Positions 54,001 to 62,617 of a stretch of 64,000 nucleotides of DNA are shown here, in pieces. The notes beneath the pieces are model-generated. The model was not told the DNA's origin. It saw only the letters and a program-made list of their open reading frames with translations, and did no database searches. Each line of letters begins with the position of its first letter. Within the stretch, counting starts at the first letter, position 1. The DNA is from Pedobacter ginsengisoli (GTDB lineage Bacteria > Bacteroidota > Bacteroidia > Sphingobacteriales > Sphingobacteriaceae), in NCBI RefSeq assembly GCF_030244015.1, contig NZ_JASSYX010000001.1, forward strand, positions 1 through 64,000. The letters are read 5' to 3'. A program made the translations under genes and the position numbers.

Positions 54001-54198
54001 CTGGGCAAAGTGTTTAAAAAGAGTTACCTGAAACAAGTACGGCTATATGCAGCAGCCCTAAACCTTTATACTTTCACAAAGTATGATGGTATGGATCCCG
54101 AGATCGGCTATGGTTCAGAGGGCTATGCCTCCGGTATCGATGTGGGCTACTACCCAAGACCGAGAACATTCATGTTTGGCGCTAACCTAAAGTTTTAA
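51085..54198 (+). CDS. SusC/RagA-type TonB-linked outer-membrane transporter
   Basis: 1037 residues. Signal peptide ~1-33. Carboxypeptidase-regulatory-like domain ~38-112 (ISGKVTGSSDGTPIPGAVVK). TonB-dependent plug ~118-235, with LEEVVVVGYGVQ and the SusC-specific INIRGLGTIGNSGPLYVVDG-like region (here VNIRGLGTIGNSGPLYVVDG). A large beta-barrel extends to the C-terminus (YYPRPRTFMFGANLKF). It imports oligosaccharides across the outer membrane together with the SusD protein 19 bp downstream. ATG at 51085, with a second in-frame ATG three codons later. Confidence 0.97.
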   Translation: MNGMKKNSIVKRERVFLLMFLSLLFFSQTLLAQQRQISGKVTGSSDGTPIPGAVVKVKGKTGGTSTSSEGAFTISAQTGDILVISSVAYLTKEVTVAQSNTINISLDDDNKNLEEVVVVGYGVQQKKLVTGATVQVKGETLQKQSTTNALQGLQGQTPGVQITSTSGQPGEAMKVNIRGLGTIGNSGPLYVVDGVLTGDITYLNAADIESIDILKDAASAAIYGSQAANGVVLVTTRTGKRGQASQITFDAYAGVQNVARKVDLLNASQYAAIMSEAAINGGKQPLFTNEQIAAFGEGTNWMDEMFSGDALTQNYSIGASGASETSVYSTGLSYTGQEGVVGGKSLSNYQRYSFRINSEHNFYKEIIKIGQHLTYTDIKNNGIGVGNQYNNSLRAAFGASPFLQMYDENGNFFDNSNSTWNNGEANPYAVMVYTNQNRRNSQRILGDVYAIIEPIKNLKIRTSLGMDYNAGESRSFTPIYNLSAYAYSTTTKASQSMNKGKSFIWDNLITYKFNVTTDHTFEAMAGSSAYQADGSNIFGTNTNLIFDGLDHAWLSNATGKEVAGITIGGRPDDPDRRMSYFGRLNYNYKEKYLINATFRADGSSRFSNQNRWGYFPSVSAGWVVTNEKFMESQKGWLDFLKVRASWGQVGNQNIAAFQYLAPIKLDNTNYTFGDKEGALTPGAYPIRLSNLGVKWETSEQTNIGFDANFLQNKFTLNFDWYDKTTKDWLINAPILATAGADAPFINGGNVSNKGIELGLTYRSNFGEFNYSVGLNGAYNKNKVGEIPTADGIVHGLSNQLFDNALEFCRAQSGFPIGYFWGLKTAGIFQNEAEVSAYRSADGKVIQPSAQPGDVKYADQNGDGVIDNSDRGMIGNPNPDYTFGITLSGDYKGFDFSVVASGVAGNDIVQSYRNQSSQYGNYTTRILDRWHGEGSSNTLPRVTEDNRNWTNFSDLYIQKGDFLRISNVTIGYDLGKVFKKSYLKQVRLYAAALNLYTFTKYDGMDPEIGYGSEGYASGIDVGYYPRPRTFMFGANLKF

Positions 54199-54217
54199 CA
54201 ACAGATCTAAAAGAATT

Positions 54218-55810
54218 ATGAAAGCTATAAAAATATACGCAGTTGTACTGATCCTGTTTGCCGCAGGGGGCTGCAAAAAGAGTTTCCTGGATACGGAGCC
54301 GGTGACTTCAGTAACGGATGAAAATTTCTACAAAACGCCAGCTGATGCGTTCAAAGCATTGGTAGGATGTTACGATGGACTACAAATTGTATGGTCAGAG
54401 GGAGTCGCGCTGCCGGTAGCGGCTGAAGTCATGTCCGACAATACATTTGGAGGTACCGGAGCTTCCGACGGTTTCGGCTACCAGATGATCGATGAGTTTG
54501 ACAAGGCCCGCTCGCCTTCAGATCAAAATGTATACGAGCGCAACTGGGCATTGTACTACAAGGCGCTCTACCGCTGCAACATGCTGATCAGTAAAATGGA
54601 CCAGATCCAATGGGGAGCAAACCCGGAACTCAGGAAAACCTACGAATCTGAGACCCGTTACCTGCGCGCCTATCTGTTGTTCGATATGGTCAGGCTATGG
54701 GGAAACATACCCCTGCTTACAACTCCCTCTGCAGAGAACTTGCCGCAGGCCAATCCCGATGACGTCTATAAAGTGATTGCTGAAGATCTGAAGTTTGCAG
54801 CAGAAAATATGCAGGGTGTGACTTATACCGCGCAGCCTGTCGCTGAACGGGGAAGGGTTACCAAATATGCCGCGGAGGCGCTACTGGCAAGAGTGTATCT
54901 TTTTTATACCGGCTACTATGCAAAAACCGATCTGGTTGGTGTGGTAACAAAAGCAAATGCGCTCACATACCTTGAAGATGTGATCTCCAATAGTGGTTAT
55001 GGCCTGCTGGATGATTATGCCAATTTATGGCCTGCAGCATCCCTGGCCAGTTATGCAAAGGAGGACAATAAGGAAACCATTTTCGCGGTCAAATATACTT
55101 ATACCAGTGATTACAATGGCAACACAGATGGAAACCACTGGATGATCATGACAGGAATCCGTGAGCAGGCCTTCTTTCCTTATGGAAACGGCTGGGGAGC
55201 AGAGACTGTAAATCCGAAGCTATGGGCCGCATACAGCGCCGCTGATACCAGGAGAGTAGCATCCATTACCTCAATTGTGGATGAAAAGCTTGCCTTTACA
55301 AATCAAAGCAAACAAAGGGAGTATACCGGCTATTATGCAAAAAAATACAGCCCGATGATCGATGAAAACGGAAAGCCCCTGCCGGAAGGATACGGAAACA
55401 CCAGCTTTCAGATTGGTCAGTTCCAGGATTATGTATCCATCCGCTACGCCGATGTATTGCTGATGGCTGCTGAACTCGGAAGTGCAAATGCCCAAACTTA
55501 TTTTAACGAGGTCAGACAGCGTGCTTATAAAGGGGCATTTACACCACTCGCGGTCAATCAGGACAACATCATGAAAGAACGCAGACTGGAGTTTGCCTTC
55601 GAGGGTATCCGTTATTATGACCTGCTTCGCCAGGGCATCAATAAAGCGGCGCAGGAAATTGCGGAGAGCACCACCGTTTTGAATGGGGGCAAGAGTGCAG
55701 AGAAGAAAATATTGGCGGGCAACGTAATTGCAACAAAAGGTTTGCAGCAGATACCGTATACCCAGATCAATCTTTCGAACGGTGTCCTGAAACAAAACGC
55801 CGGCTGGTAA
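54218..55810 (+). CDS. SusD/RagB-type surface glycan-binding lipoprotein
   Basis: 530 residues. The lipoprotein signal ends in LFAAGGC, with Cys at about residue 19. The N-terminal SusD-like part (KKSFLDTEPVTSVTDENFYK) and TPR-like helices are followed by the RagB/SusD C-terminal region, with the familiar ending of the family around MKERRLEFAFEGIRYYDLLR. It forms the lid on the SusC barrel and captures the oligosaccharide. Co-transcribed with SusC. Confidence 0.97.
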   Translation: MKAIKIYAVVLILFAAGGCKKSFLDTEPVTSVTDENFYKTPADAFKALVGCYDGLQIVWSEGVALPVAAEVMSDNTFGGTGASDGFGYQMIDEFDKARSPSDQNVYERNWALYYKALYRCNMLISKMDQIQWGANPELRKTYESETRYLRAYLLFDMVRLWGNIPLLTTPSAENLPQANPDDVYKVIAEDLKFAAENMQGVTYTAQPVAERGRVTKYAAEALLARVYLFYTGYYAKTDLVGVVTKANALTYLEDVISNSGYGLLDDYANLWPAASLASYAKEDNKETIFAVKYTYTSDYNGNTDGNHWMIMTGIREQAFFPYGNGWGAETVNPKLWAAYSAADTRRVASITSIVDEKLAFTNQSKQREYTGYYAKKYSPMIDENGKPLPEGYGNTSFQIGQFQDYVSIRYADVLLMAAELGSANAQTYFNEVRQRAYKGAFTPLAVNQDNIMKERRLEFAFEGIRYYDLLRQGINKAAQEIAESTTVLNGGKSAEKKILAGNVIATKGLQQIPYTQINLSNGVLKQNAGW

Positions 55811-55837
55811 TCCATCATTTATTAAATCATTACAAAA

Positions 55838-57250
55838 ATGAAACTATATCAAAAAATACTGGCAATGTTAATGCTTCCTGTAATGTTCAGCGCCTGTAAA
55901 AAAGACGGACACAATATAGGAAAGGTGTTAGATAAATCCGAGATTCAGTACTCGGTCACCCAGGATCTCACAGCGGATCCGGGCGGTAATACCGTGATCC
56001 TGAAAAATGCTACACCAGGCACCTTATCCATGTGGGATTATGGGACAGGGACGTCCAACCGCATGCAGGATACTGTAAAATATGCTTTTGCCGGAGACTA
56101 TGTCATCAGGTTCTCTGTAGCAACAGGAGGAGAAGTTGTAAAACTGGACTCGGTTGTGGTTAAAGTCACTAAAGACAACCTCAACTACGTCAATGATCCG
56201 CTATGGACAGCAGTTTCAGGCGGGGTGGGTCAGGAAAAAGAATGGCTGCTGGATACTAAGGGTATTTATTTTTCCGGGCCTCTTGCTTTTTACGGAGTCA
56301 ATATTGGCTGGCTTAAGGCAGGTGGTCCATGGGCTGATGGTGCTTTTGCTACGGGATGTTATGGCGGGGACTGCTGGAACTGGGGTCCAGGAATAGCCGA
56401 TATCTATCCAAACATGATGACCAGCGGAGAATATGGGAGTATGACTTTTGGGCTAAAGGGAACGGCTTCTTTTAAAGCGGTTAAGACGATGGAAAACGGT
56501 GTTGTACAAAACGGCACCTACTACCTGAATGTCGGTACAAAAATGCTCACTATAAACAACGCATCAATTTTAAGAGGTTATAAGCCCGCAAAAAATGGGA
56601 TTACTGGTATAAGCGACTGGACCAATTACAAGATCATCTCACTGGATGAAAATACCCTGCAGCTCGGTGTGATCCGGGATAAGGATGTCGACGGTGAAGG
56701 GAAGTGTATGCTGGTATACAATTTCATTTCTAAAGAGTTCTCTGAAAATTATGTACCACCGGTAACGGGACCTGACGAAGGTTTTGATCCGACATTTAAA
56801 GCAGGGGAACTGCTGGCGATGCTTACAGGTGCCACTTCTGGCAGATTATGGAAATTAGATGCCGCAGGCAATCCGATCGACTGGATTGCAAAAGGTAAGG
56901 GCTGGACGAAGACCCATGCTGATTCCAGGGACTGGGGCTGGAACAATTCCTGGGACCTTGTCGCAGCCGATTCCTGGATTTTATTTAACCGCATCGGGGG
57001 GCAAAAATATACCCGTAGCCAGAGCGGAGTTGTGACCACAGGAACCTTCACGATCAATGAAGCCACCAATGAGGTTACCTTAAACGGGGAATTGCTGATA
57101 CAGAATCCGGGAAGCTGGATGACTCCGGCCAAACATACGTTTAAAGTGGTCAAGGCATTTCCCGGAAAAGTAGAAAGTAAGGGAATCTGGTTTGGGGTAG
57201 ATTACAACACAGACAAAGACGAGTGGTTCTCGTTTCACTACATCTTATAG
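55838..57250 (+). CDS. Surface lipoprotein with PKD-like N-terminus and duplicated C-terminal domain
   Basis: 470 residues. The lipoprotein signal ends in VMFSAC, with Cys at about residue 20. A PKD-like Ig domain (~35-110; WDYGTGTSNRMQDTVKYAFAG) is followed by two similar units (~125-290 and ~325-470). Both units share W-x-LD, a tryptophan-rich WNWG/WGWN segment, a YGSMTFGLKG/WILFNRIGG turn, and GVVQNGTYYLNV versus GVVTTGTFTINE. It is third in the SusC-SusD order, so it is probably an extra surface glycan-binding protein. The family of the repeat is not recognised. Confidence 0.8.
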   Translation: MKLYQKILAMLMLPVMFSACKKDGHNIGKVLDKSEIQYSVTQDLTADPGGNTVILKNATPGTLSMWDYGTGTSNRMQDTVKYAFAGDYVIRFSVATGGEVVKLDSVVVKVTKDNLNYVNDPLWTAVSGGVGQEKEWLLDTKGIYFSGPLAFYGVNIGWLKAGGPWADGAFATGCYGGDCWNWGPGIADIYPNMMTSGEYGSMTFGLKGTASFKAVKTMENGVVQNGTYYLNVGTKMLTINNASILRGYKPAKNGITGISDWTNYKIISLDENTLQLGVIRDKDVDGEGKCMLVYNFISKEFSENYVPPVTGPDEGFDPTFKAGELLAMLTGATSGRLWKLDAAGNPIDWIAKGKGWTKTHADSRDWGWNNSWDLVAADSWILFNRIGGQKYTRSQSGVVTTGTFTINEATNEVTLNGELLIQNPGSWMTPAKHTFKVVKAFPGKVESKGIWFGVDYNTDKDEWFSFHYIL

Positions 57251-57273
57251 TTTGGCGCTATAGTATCAAGCAG

Positions 57274-57306
57274 AAGGCCCTGGTCGAGATCCTCACCGGG
57301 GCTTTT
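57274..57306 (+). terminator. Terminator of the polysaccharide locus
   Basis: The stem AAG-CCC-T-GGT / ACC-G-GGG-CTT has one bulged G and one U-G pair and is followed by TTCT. It starts 24 bp after the lipoprotein stop and overlaps the end of the convergent dehydrogenase gene. Confidence 0.5.
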
Positions 57307-58378
57307 CTATACCAAGTTTATCAGCCAGGTCATTCAGGTCATTAACCACAGCATCAATGATAGGGATGCCGTTGATCCTGCGTTCTTTTTCGAAGTCATA
57401 CTCAGGCTCACCCGGAATAATTACTTTATGCGCCTCATCCACCGGTCTGGCAGATTTAAATCGTGCTATCCAATTGTCCAGATGATCTTTGAACTCTTGC
57501 GCCGGACGGAACCCATCGACACGCATGGCGCCAAAAAAGTGTCCTATGCCTGCCCCGACAGGGTTTGCGGATGGTTCCAGGAAAGCTACAAAGGGAGGTA
57601 CCCAGGGCCCATAGTTTGCACCTGAAAGCACAGCCGACAAAATATCTACAGTGGCACTCAAACCATAGCCCTTATGGCTGCCATGGTCTTTGTCGCTGCC
57701 AAGGGGCAATAAAGAACCACCTTGTTTCAACTGATGGGGATCTGTTGAAGGATTCCCAGATGCATCCTGTGCCCAGCCTTCCGGAATGGATAAACCCGAA
57801 CGCTGCGCAATTTCCAGTTTGCCGTTTGCAGCCGCCGCAGTCGCCATGTCTACCACTACCGGAGGGTATTTTCCGGCAGGAAAAGCATAGCACATCGGGT
57901 TGGTACCCAGCAAACGCTCACTGGAGTAAGTGGGAGCAACCAGGGGGCTCGCATTGGTCATGCTGATGCCGATCATATCTTGTTCCACGGCCATTAAAGC
58001 ATGATATCCAGCTATTCCAAAGTGATTGGAGTTTTTGACAGATACCCAGCCGCTGCCATAGGCCTTCGCTTTTTCAATGGCGATCTGCATGGCAAAAGGG
58101 GCTGCCACGAGTCCCAGACCTGCATCTCCGTCCACTGTGGCCGTGGTTGCGGTTTCATACACTACCCTTACATTGGGTGTCGCATTAATGCGCTGTTTTT
58201 CCCAAAGACGGACATATCCGCTCAGGCGGGCTACACCATGCGAGTCGACACCCCTTAAGTCAGATTTCAACAGTACATCAGCAGCCAGTATCGCATCTTT
58301 TTCGGGGCATCCCATTTTCAGGAATACATGCTCAGTAAACTGGCGCAGGTTTTTTTCGGTAAAAGTATAAAAGGTCAT
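57293..58378 (-). CDS. Ldh-family (malate/L-lactate dehydrogenase type 2) oxidoreductase
   Basis: 361 residues of the NAD(P)-dependent YlbC/AllD/DlgD superfamily. Recognisable parts are LKSDLRGVDSHGVARL, the substrate/cofactor stretch SGWVSVKNSNHFGIAGYHA with the conserved His, and GTNPMCYAFPAG. Members reduce 2-keto acids such as diketogulonate, ureidoglycolate or malate; the substrate here is not predictable. It follows bshC by 6 bp and converges on the polysaccharide locus. ATG start. Confidence 0.9.
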   Translation of the reverse strand: MTFYTFTEKNLRQFTEHVFLKMGCPEKDAILAADVLLKSDLRGVDSHGVARLSGYVRLWEKQRINATPNVRVVYETATTATVDGDAGLGLVAAPFAMQIAIEKAKAYGSGWVSVKNSNHFGIAGYHALMAVEQDMIGISMTNASPLVAPTYSSERLLGTNPMCYAFPAGKYPPVVVDMATAAAANGKLEIAQRSGLSIPEGWAQDASGNPSTDPHQLKQGGSLLPLGSDKDHGSHKGYGLSATVDILSAVLSGANYGPWVPPFVAFLEPSANPVGAGIGHFFGAMRVDGFRPAQEFKDHLDNWIARFKSARPVDEAHKVIIPGEPEYDFEKERRINGIPIIDAVVNDLNDLADKLGIEKPR

Positions 58379-58384
58379 TATTTC

Positions 58385-59971
58385 TTAGGCAAATAGGACT
58401 GTAAATTCATGATCCAGCGGCTTAAAACTGCTGATCAGTGCTTCAATAAAGTCAGGACCATAAAGTACATACATCGGAGCAATATTCAGAACCCGCTCCT
58501 GTAAAACTCCTGAAGGGAACAATCTGTCCTTCAGGCTGTCGATCTGGGCAAGTGAAGTTGCATGCTTTCGTTTTTCAGCCCTCAGTAATTTCTTTTCCAG
58601 CGTCGCAATCAGTTTAAAAGTCCTGGTCTTAGCTGCATCTGCCGATTCAGAAAGGGTCTTGTCAATCTTGTAGGCCGTCAGTTTGATCTGCTCAAATATG
58701 AAGCTGATGGCACGCTGCTCATCCTCCAATGCGAACCGGAGCGGCACATGGGCTTTGACCCATTCGTTCTTAAGGGTATTGGTATCCTTAAATATATCTT
58801 TGTGACTGATGCCTAAAATGTGCATTCTGGTTTCAGTCCTTTTGTCAATGATCAACGCAGAATTTCTTAGTATCAAAACAGGGAAATCTACACCGTAATG
58901 ATCGAAACCAGCTTTTAGCTGCAGCCAGTACGTGGTCTCGGCACCGCCGCCTATATAGGCCAGGTTGGGCAGGATCACCTCCTGGTAAACCGGCCTCATC
59001 ACCACATTCGGACTAAATCTTTCGGGATAAGTATCGATCTCCTCCTGCAGTTCCTCAGTATTGAAACCAATATCAGTATTCATTACTTTATAAATGCCGT
59101 TCTCTTGTATGATTCGTTCCCGCAGGCCATCGATCATGTAAAAGAAGTTGATCTCCCTTGGGTTGACTTGCGGTTTATACCCCAGGTCTTCGATGGACTT
59201 ATTACTTTCAGAAATCCGCTGAAAACTGCTTTGTTCTGTAATGTCTTTAAAAATAATCTCCGAAAACTGCTGTTTCAGTGCCGGGTCATCCGCATTCACA
59301 CACACCAGCCCATACTTTCCGAACAGTGCATCTACGAGTATTCTTGTCGCATCGCTCAGCTTATGCTGACCGGAATAAGCCAGATCTGCCATGTCCGCCA
59401 GCTTCAGTCCGTTCTCACTGATCCCCAGATAGCCTTTATAAGCTACCAGTACTTCTTCAATGTCTTTGGTACTCAGCTGTCCTGTGGCGCCTGCTGCCTG
59501 TTTGTTCCAGGTCAGCATTCTGTCTTCGATCTTTACATGATTGATTTCTTCAAAATCATGATCTTCGGTGGCCATCCAGTAGACCGGTACAAAATTATAG
59601 CCGGGAAATTTTGCTTCAAGCTCTTTCGCCAGGTTGATGGCCGTAACGATTTTGTAGATAAAATAAAGCGGACCGGTAAATATATTGAGCTGATGCCCTG
59701 TGGTGATGGTAAAGGTTTGTTTGCCGGATAGTAAAGCTATGTTTTTCCGGACCAAATCAGAGGTTTCAACTCCTGAATACTGTTTGTTAAGGGTGTCGGC
59801 CAGAACAGAACGGTCTCCTGTAAAATTCCGTTTTTCTATAGCTTCAGCGAAGCCCTGTTGATCCGGGGAATACTGATAAAAAGGGCGCAATGATGATTTA
59901 CCATCGATATAATCCAGTACTATCGAAGAGAAAGCGCTGGTTTCCTTGTAGGAGATGTATTTAGCTTGCAT
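58385..59971 (-). CDS. bshC: Bacillithiol biosynthesis cysteine-adding enzyme BshC
   Basis: Last step of bacillithiol synthesis: joins cysteine to glucosaminyl-malate. 528 residues from the ATG at 59971 (GTG two codons upstream rejected). Family landmarks are ITTGHQLNIFTGPLYFIYKI and VYWMATEDHDFEEINH. A coiled-coil-rich C-terminal half has ATLEKKLLRAEKRKHATSLA. No bshA or bshB in the window. It lies 46 bp downstream of rimO. Confidence 0.95.
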   Translation of the reverse strand: MQAKYISYKETSAFSSIVLDYIDGKSSLRPFYQYSPDQQGFAEAIEKRNFTGDRSVLADTLNKQYSGVETSDLVRKNIALLSGKQTFTITTGHQLNIFTGPLYFIYKIVTAINLAKELEAKFPGYNFVPVYWMATEDHDFEEINHVKIEDRMLTWNKQAAGATGQLSTKDIEEVLVAYKGYLGISENGLKLADMADLAYSGQHKLSDATRILVDALFGKYGLVCVNADDPALKQQFSEIIFKDITEQSSFQRISESNKSIEDLGYKPQVNPREINFFYMIDGLRERIIQENGIYKVMNTDIGFNTEELQEEIDTYPERFSPNVVMRPVYQEVILPNLAYIGGGAETTYWLQLKAGFDHYGVDFPVLILRNSALIIDKRTETRMHILGISHKDIFKDTNTLKNEWVKAHVPLRFALEDEQRAISFIFEQIKLTAYKIDKTLSESADAAKTRTFKLIATLEKKLLRAEKRKHATSLAQIDSLKDRLFPSGVLQERVLNIAPMYVLYGPDFIEALISSFKPLDHEFTVLFA

Positions 59972-60017
59972 TGCCACGAATTTAAGTTAATAAACTATAA
60001 CTCATAGTTTCAAGCCT

Positions 60018-61352
60018 TTATTTTACAATCTGTCCATACAGGTCAAAATCTTCTGCCCGGTCAATCTTTACCTGCACAAAGCTGCCGATCGCCGCATAAC
60101 CAGTGGTTGCATCTATCAACACCTCATTGTCCACTTCCGGCGAATCAAATTCTGTACGGCCGATAAAGAAGCCACCTTCTTTTCTGTCTACCAGAACTTT
60201 ATAAGTATTGCCAATTTTTTCCTGGTTGATCTCAAATGAAATGCCTTGCTGCAGTTCCATGATGGCATCTACACGTTCCTGTTTTACTTCTTCAGGAACA
60301 TCGTCAATGAGACTGTGGGCGTGTGTTTTTTCTTCATGAGAATAGGTAAAACAACCCAATCTGTCAAAACGGGTCTCTTCCACCCAGTTCAGCATTTCTT
60401 CAAAATCCTGTTCAGTTTCGCCGGGATAACCGCAAATCAATGTGGTACGCATAGCGATATTGGGTACTTTGTCCCTGATCTGGTTGACGATATCAATTGT
60501 TTTTTGTTTGGTAATGCCCCGGCGCATAGATTTCAGCATATTATCTGTGATGTGCTGTAATGGCATATCCAGGTATTTGCAAATGTTCTCACGCTCATTC
60601 ATGGCGTCCAGGATTTCCATCGGGAAGCCGGAAGGGTAGGCGTATTGCAGCCTGATCCATTCTATGCCGTTCACATCGGAAATTCTCCGCAGCAATTCGT
60701 CCAGGTTGCGTTTGCCATAGATGTCCAGGCCATAATAGGTCAGATCCTGCGCGATCAGGATCAGTTCCTTCGTGCCATTGGCCGCCAGAATTTTAGCCTC
60801 ATTTACCAGCTCGTTCATGTCTCTGGATACATGTTTGCCGCGCATTAAAGGAATGGCACAAAAAGAACAAGGCCGGTTGCAGCCTTCGGCAATTTTAAAA
60901 TAAGCGAAATGAGAAGGAGTGGTCAGCAACCGCTCACCGATCAGCTCATGTTTATAATTCGCACCCAGAGAATGCAATAAATTGTTTAGGTCATTGGTAC
61001 CAAAGTAAGCATCTACGTTGGTAATCTCCGCTTCCAGCTCAGGCTTGTAGCGCTCAGATAAACATCCGGTTACGATTACTTTTCCTACTTTGCCCTCATC
61101 CTTCAGCTGGCTGTATTGCAATATAGTATCAATAGACTCCTGTTTGGCATTGTCAATAAATCCGCAGGTATTGATGACCACAATGTCATCCTTGCCCATC
61201 TGATTGGATTCATGAGTTACATCCAGGCTGTTGCCGCGCAATTGACCCATTAACACCTCTGAGTCATACGTGTTTTTTGAGCAGCCCAATGTGATCACAT
61301 TGATTTTAGGTTTCTTTACGGGTGCAACCCTGGATATGTTTTTTGTATTCAT
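60018..61352 (-). CDS. rimO: Ribosomal protein S12 methylthiotransferase RimO
   Basis: Radical-SAM enzyme that methylthiolates Asp of ribosomal protein S12. The N-terminal cluster cysteines are Cys24, Cys63 and Cys97 (TLGCSKN, NTCGFID, TGCLSERY). The radical-SAM CxxxCxxC is Cys158, Cys162 and Cys165. A C-terminal TRAM domain follows (~375-440). 444 residues. Start ATG, 24 bp after ftsY, so probably co-transcribed with it. Confidence 0.96.
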   Translation of the reverse strand: MNTKNISRVAPVKKPKINVITLGCSKNTYDSEVLMGQLRGNSLDVTHESNQMGKDDIVVINTCGFIDNAKQESIDTILQYSQLKDEGKVGKVIVTGCLSERYKPELEAEITNVDAYFGTNDLNNLLHSLGANYKHELIGERLLTTPSHFAYFKIAEGCNRPCSFCAIPLMRGKHVSRDMNELVNEAKILAANGTKELILIAQDLTYYGLDIYGKRNLDELLRRISDVNGIEWIRLQYAYPSGFPMEILDAMNERENICKYLDMPLQHITDNMLKSMRRGITKQKTIDIVNQIRDKVPNIAMRTTLICGYPGETEQDFEEMLNWVEETRFDRLGCFTYSHEEKTHAHSLIDDVPEEVKQERVDAIMELQQGISFEINQEKIGNTYKVLVDRKEGGFFIGRTEFDSPEVDNEVLIDATTGYAAIGSFVQVKIDRAEDFDLYGQIVK

Positions 61353-61376
61353 GTATTCTACCTGGAATGCTTTTGC

Positions 61377-62342
61377 CTATTTAAACAAGCTGTCAACAAA
61401 AGCTTTTTTATCAAATAACTGAAGGTCATTTACGCCTTCGCCAACCCCAATATATTTTACGGGGATTTTAAACTGATCAGAAATGCCGATCACCACGCCG
61501 CCCTTGGCTGTACCATCGAGTTTAGTAATGGCCAGTGCATTTACGTCTGTCGCTTCTGTAAATTGTTTACACTGCTCAAAAGCATTTTGACCGGTGGAGC
61601 CGTCCAGTACCAGCAGGATTTCATGTGGTGCCCCCGGAACAATTTTTTGCATGACATTCTTTATCTTACCAAGCTCGTTCATTAACCCGACTTTATTGTG
61701 CAAACGGCCGGCAGTATCAATAATTGCTACATCTTCACCGTTTGCTACCGCAGATTGCAGGGTATCATAAGCTACTGAAGCAGGATCTGAACCCATAGCC
61801 TGTGCCACAACACGGACACCTACACGCTCGCCCCAAAGTTTGATCTGATCCACTGCCGCCGCCCTGAACGTATCTGCAGCTCCTAAAACCACCTTTAGAT
61901 TTTCCGCTTTGAGTTTATGTGCCAGTTTGCCAATGGTCGTAGTCTTACCCACCCCGTTTACACCGACAACCATAATCACGTAGGGCTTGTGGTCGCCGCC
62001 GTATTCAAAATTCCTGAAATCATTGCTGTTGTTTTCAGCAAGGAGCAACTGGATCTCATCCCGCAACATGCCATTGAGCTCTGAGGTAGAAAGATATTTA
62101 TCTTTAGCAACCCGGTCCTGAATGCGCGCTATGATTTTTAAAGTCGTGCTTACACCCACATCAGAGGTTACCAAAACCTCTTCCAGGTTGTCCAGCACAT
62201 CATCATCAACAGTGGATTTACCGGCTACGGCTTTGGTGATCTTGCTTAAAAAACCTTCTTTAGTTTTCTCTAATCCCTTATCGAGAGCATCCTGCGCTTC
62301 TGGTGCAGTCTCCTTTTTCTTAAAAAAATCGAATAAACCCAT
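61377..62342 (-). CDS. ftsY: Signal-recognition-particle receptor FtsY
   Basis: SRP receptor GTPase at the inner membrane. 321 residues: the N domain (~20-105) and the G domain with GVNGVGKT at 127-134, DTAGRLHNK and TKLDGTAKGG. The long acidic A domain of E. coli FtsY is absent, as usual in this phylum. An intrinsic terminator separates it from DUF4295 upstream, so it probably has its own start site near 62350-62415. Confidence 0.97.
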   Translation of the reverse strand: MGLFDFFKKKETAPEAQDALDKGLEKTKEGFLSKITKAVAGKSTVDDDVLDNLEEVLVTSDVGVSTTLKIIARIQDRVAKDKYLSTSELNGMLRDEIQLLLAENNSNDFRNFEYGGDHKPYVIMVVGVNGVGKTTTIGKLAHKLKAENLKVVLGAADTFRAAAVDQIKLWGERVGVRVVAQAMGSDPASVAYDTLQSAVANGEDVAIIDTAGRLHNKVGLMNELGKIKNVMQKIVPGAPHEILLVLDGSTGQNAFEQCKQFTEATDVNALAITKLDGTAKGGVVIGISDQFKIPVKYIGVGEGVNDLQLFDKKAFVDSLFK

Positions 62343-62365
62343 ATGAATGTTTTAATAAAATAAAA

Positions 62366-62395
62366 AAAGCCCTCCCAGTATAAAGGGACGGCTTT
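62366..62395 (-). terminator. Terminator after the L28-L33-DUF4295 operon
   Basis: On the minus strand, the stem AAAGCC-x-TCCC / GGGA-x-GGCTTT, with one C-C mismatch and an 8-nt loop, is followed by a run of T. It lies 21 bp after the DUF4295 stop and 24 bp before ftsY. Confidence 0.75.
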
Positions 62396-62411
62396 AATAT
62401 TAGCTAATATT
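62396..62411. promoter_or_regulatory. 16-bp perfect palindrome before ftsY
   Basis: AATATTAGCTAATATT abuts the terminator stem in the DUF4295-ftsY gap. It could extend the terminator hairpin or be a binding site for ftsY expression; the AT-richness makes chance a real possibility. Confidence 0.3.
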
Positions 62412-62415
62412 AATA

Positions 62416-62577
62416 TTATTTTTTAGATGCAACAATAGCATCCTGAACGTGATCGTTGTGAACAATAACTTCTTTAAAAGAATAAGCACCTGTTTTTGGT
62501 GATTTAGTCATTGTGATAACCTTTGAATATTCTTTTCCTTTTCCCGTTTTAAGGGTTGCAACTACCTTTTTTGCCAT
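62416..62577 (-). CDS. DUF4295 small basic protein (ribosomal-operon partner)
   Basis: 53 residues: starts MAKKVVATLKTGKGKEYSKV, contains KSPKTGAYSFKE and ends SKK. It is very basic and found in Bacteroidota directly after rpmG, as here (40 bp downstream). Probably ribosome-associated, by position and charge only. It is too short for many gene finders. Confidence 0.85.
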   Translation of the reverse strand: MAKKVVATLKTGKGKEYSKVITMTKSPKTGAYSFKEVIVHNDHVQDAIVASKK

Positions 62578-62617
62578 GATCTAAATAGATTGTGTTTAGT
62601 TGTTAGTACTAAACGTA

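Noticed and set aside
59105-59731. 208-codon plus-strand ORF inside bshC
   Set aside because: Antisense shadow of a well-supported bshC frame; no recognisable domain.
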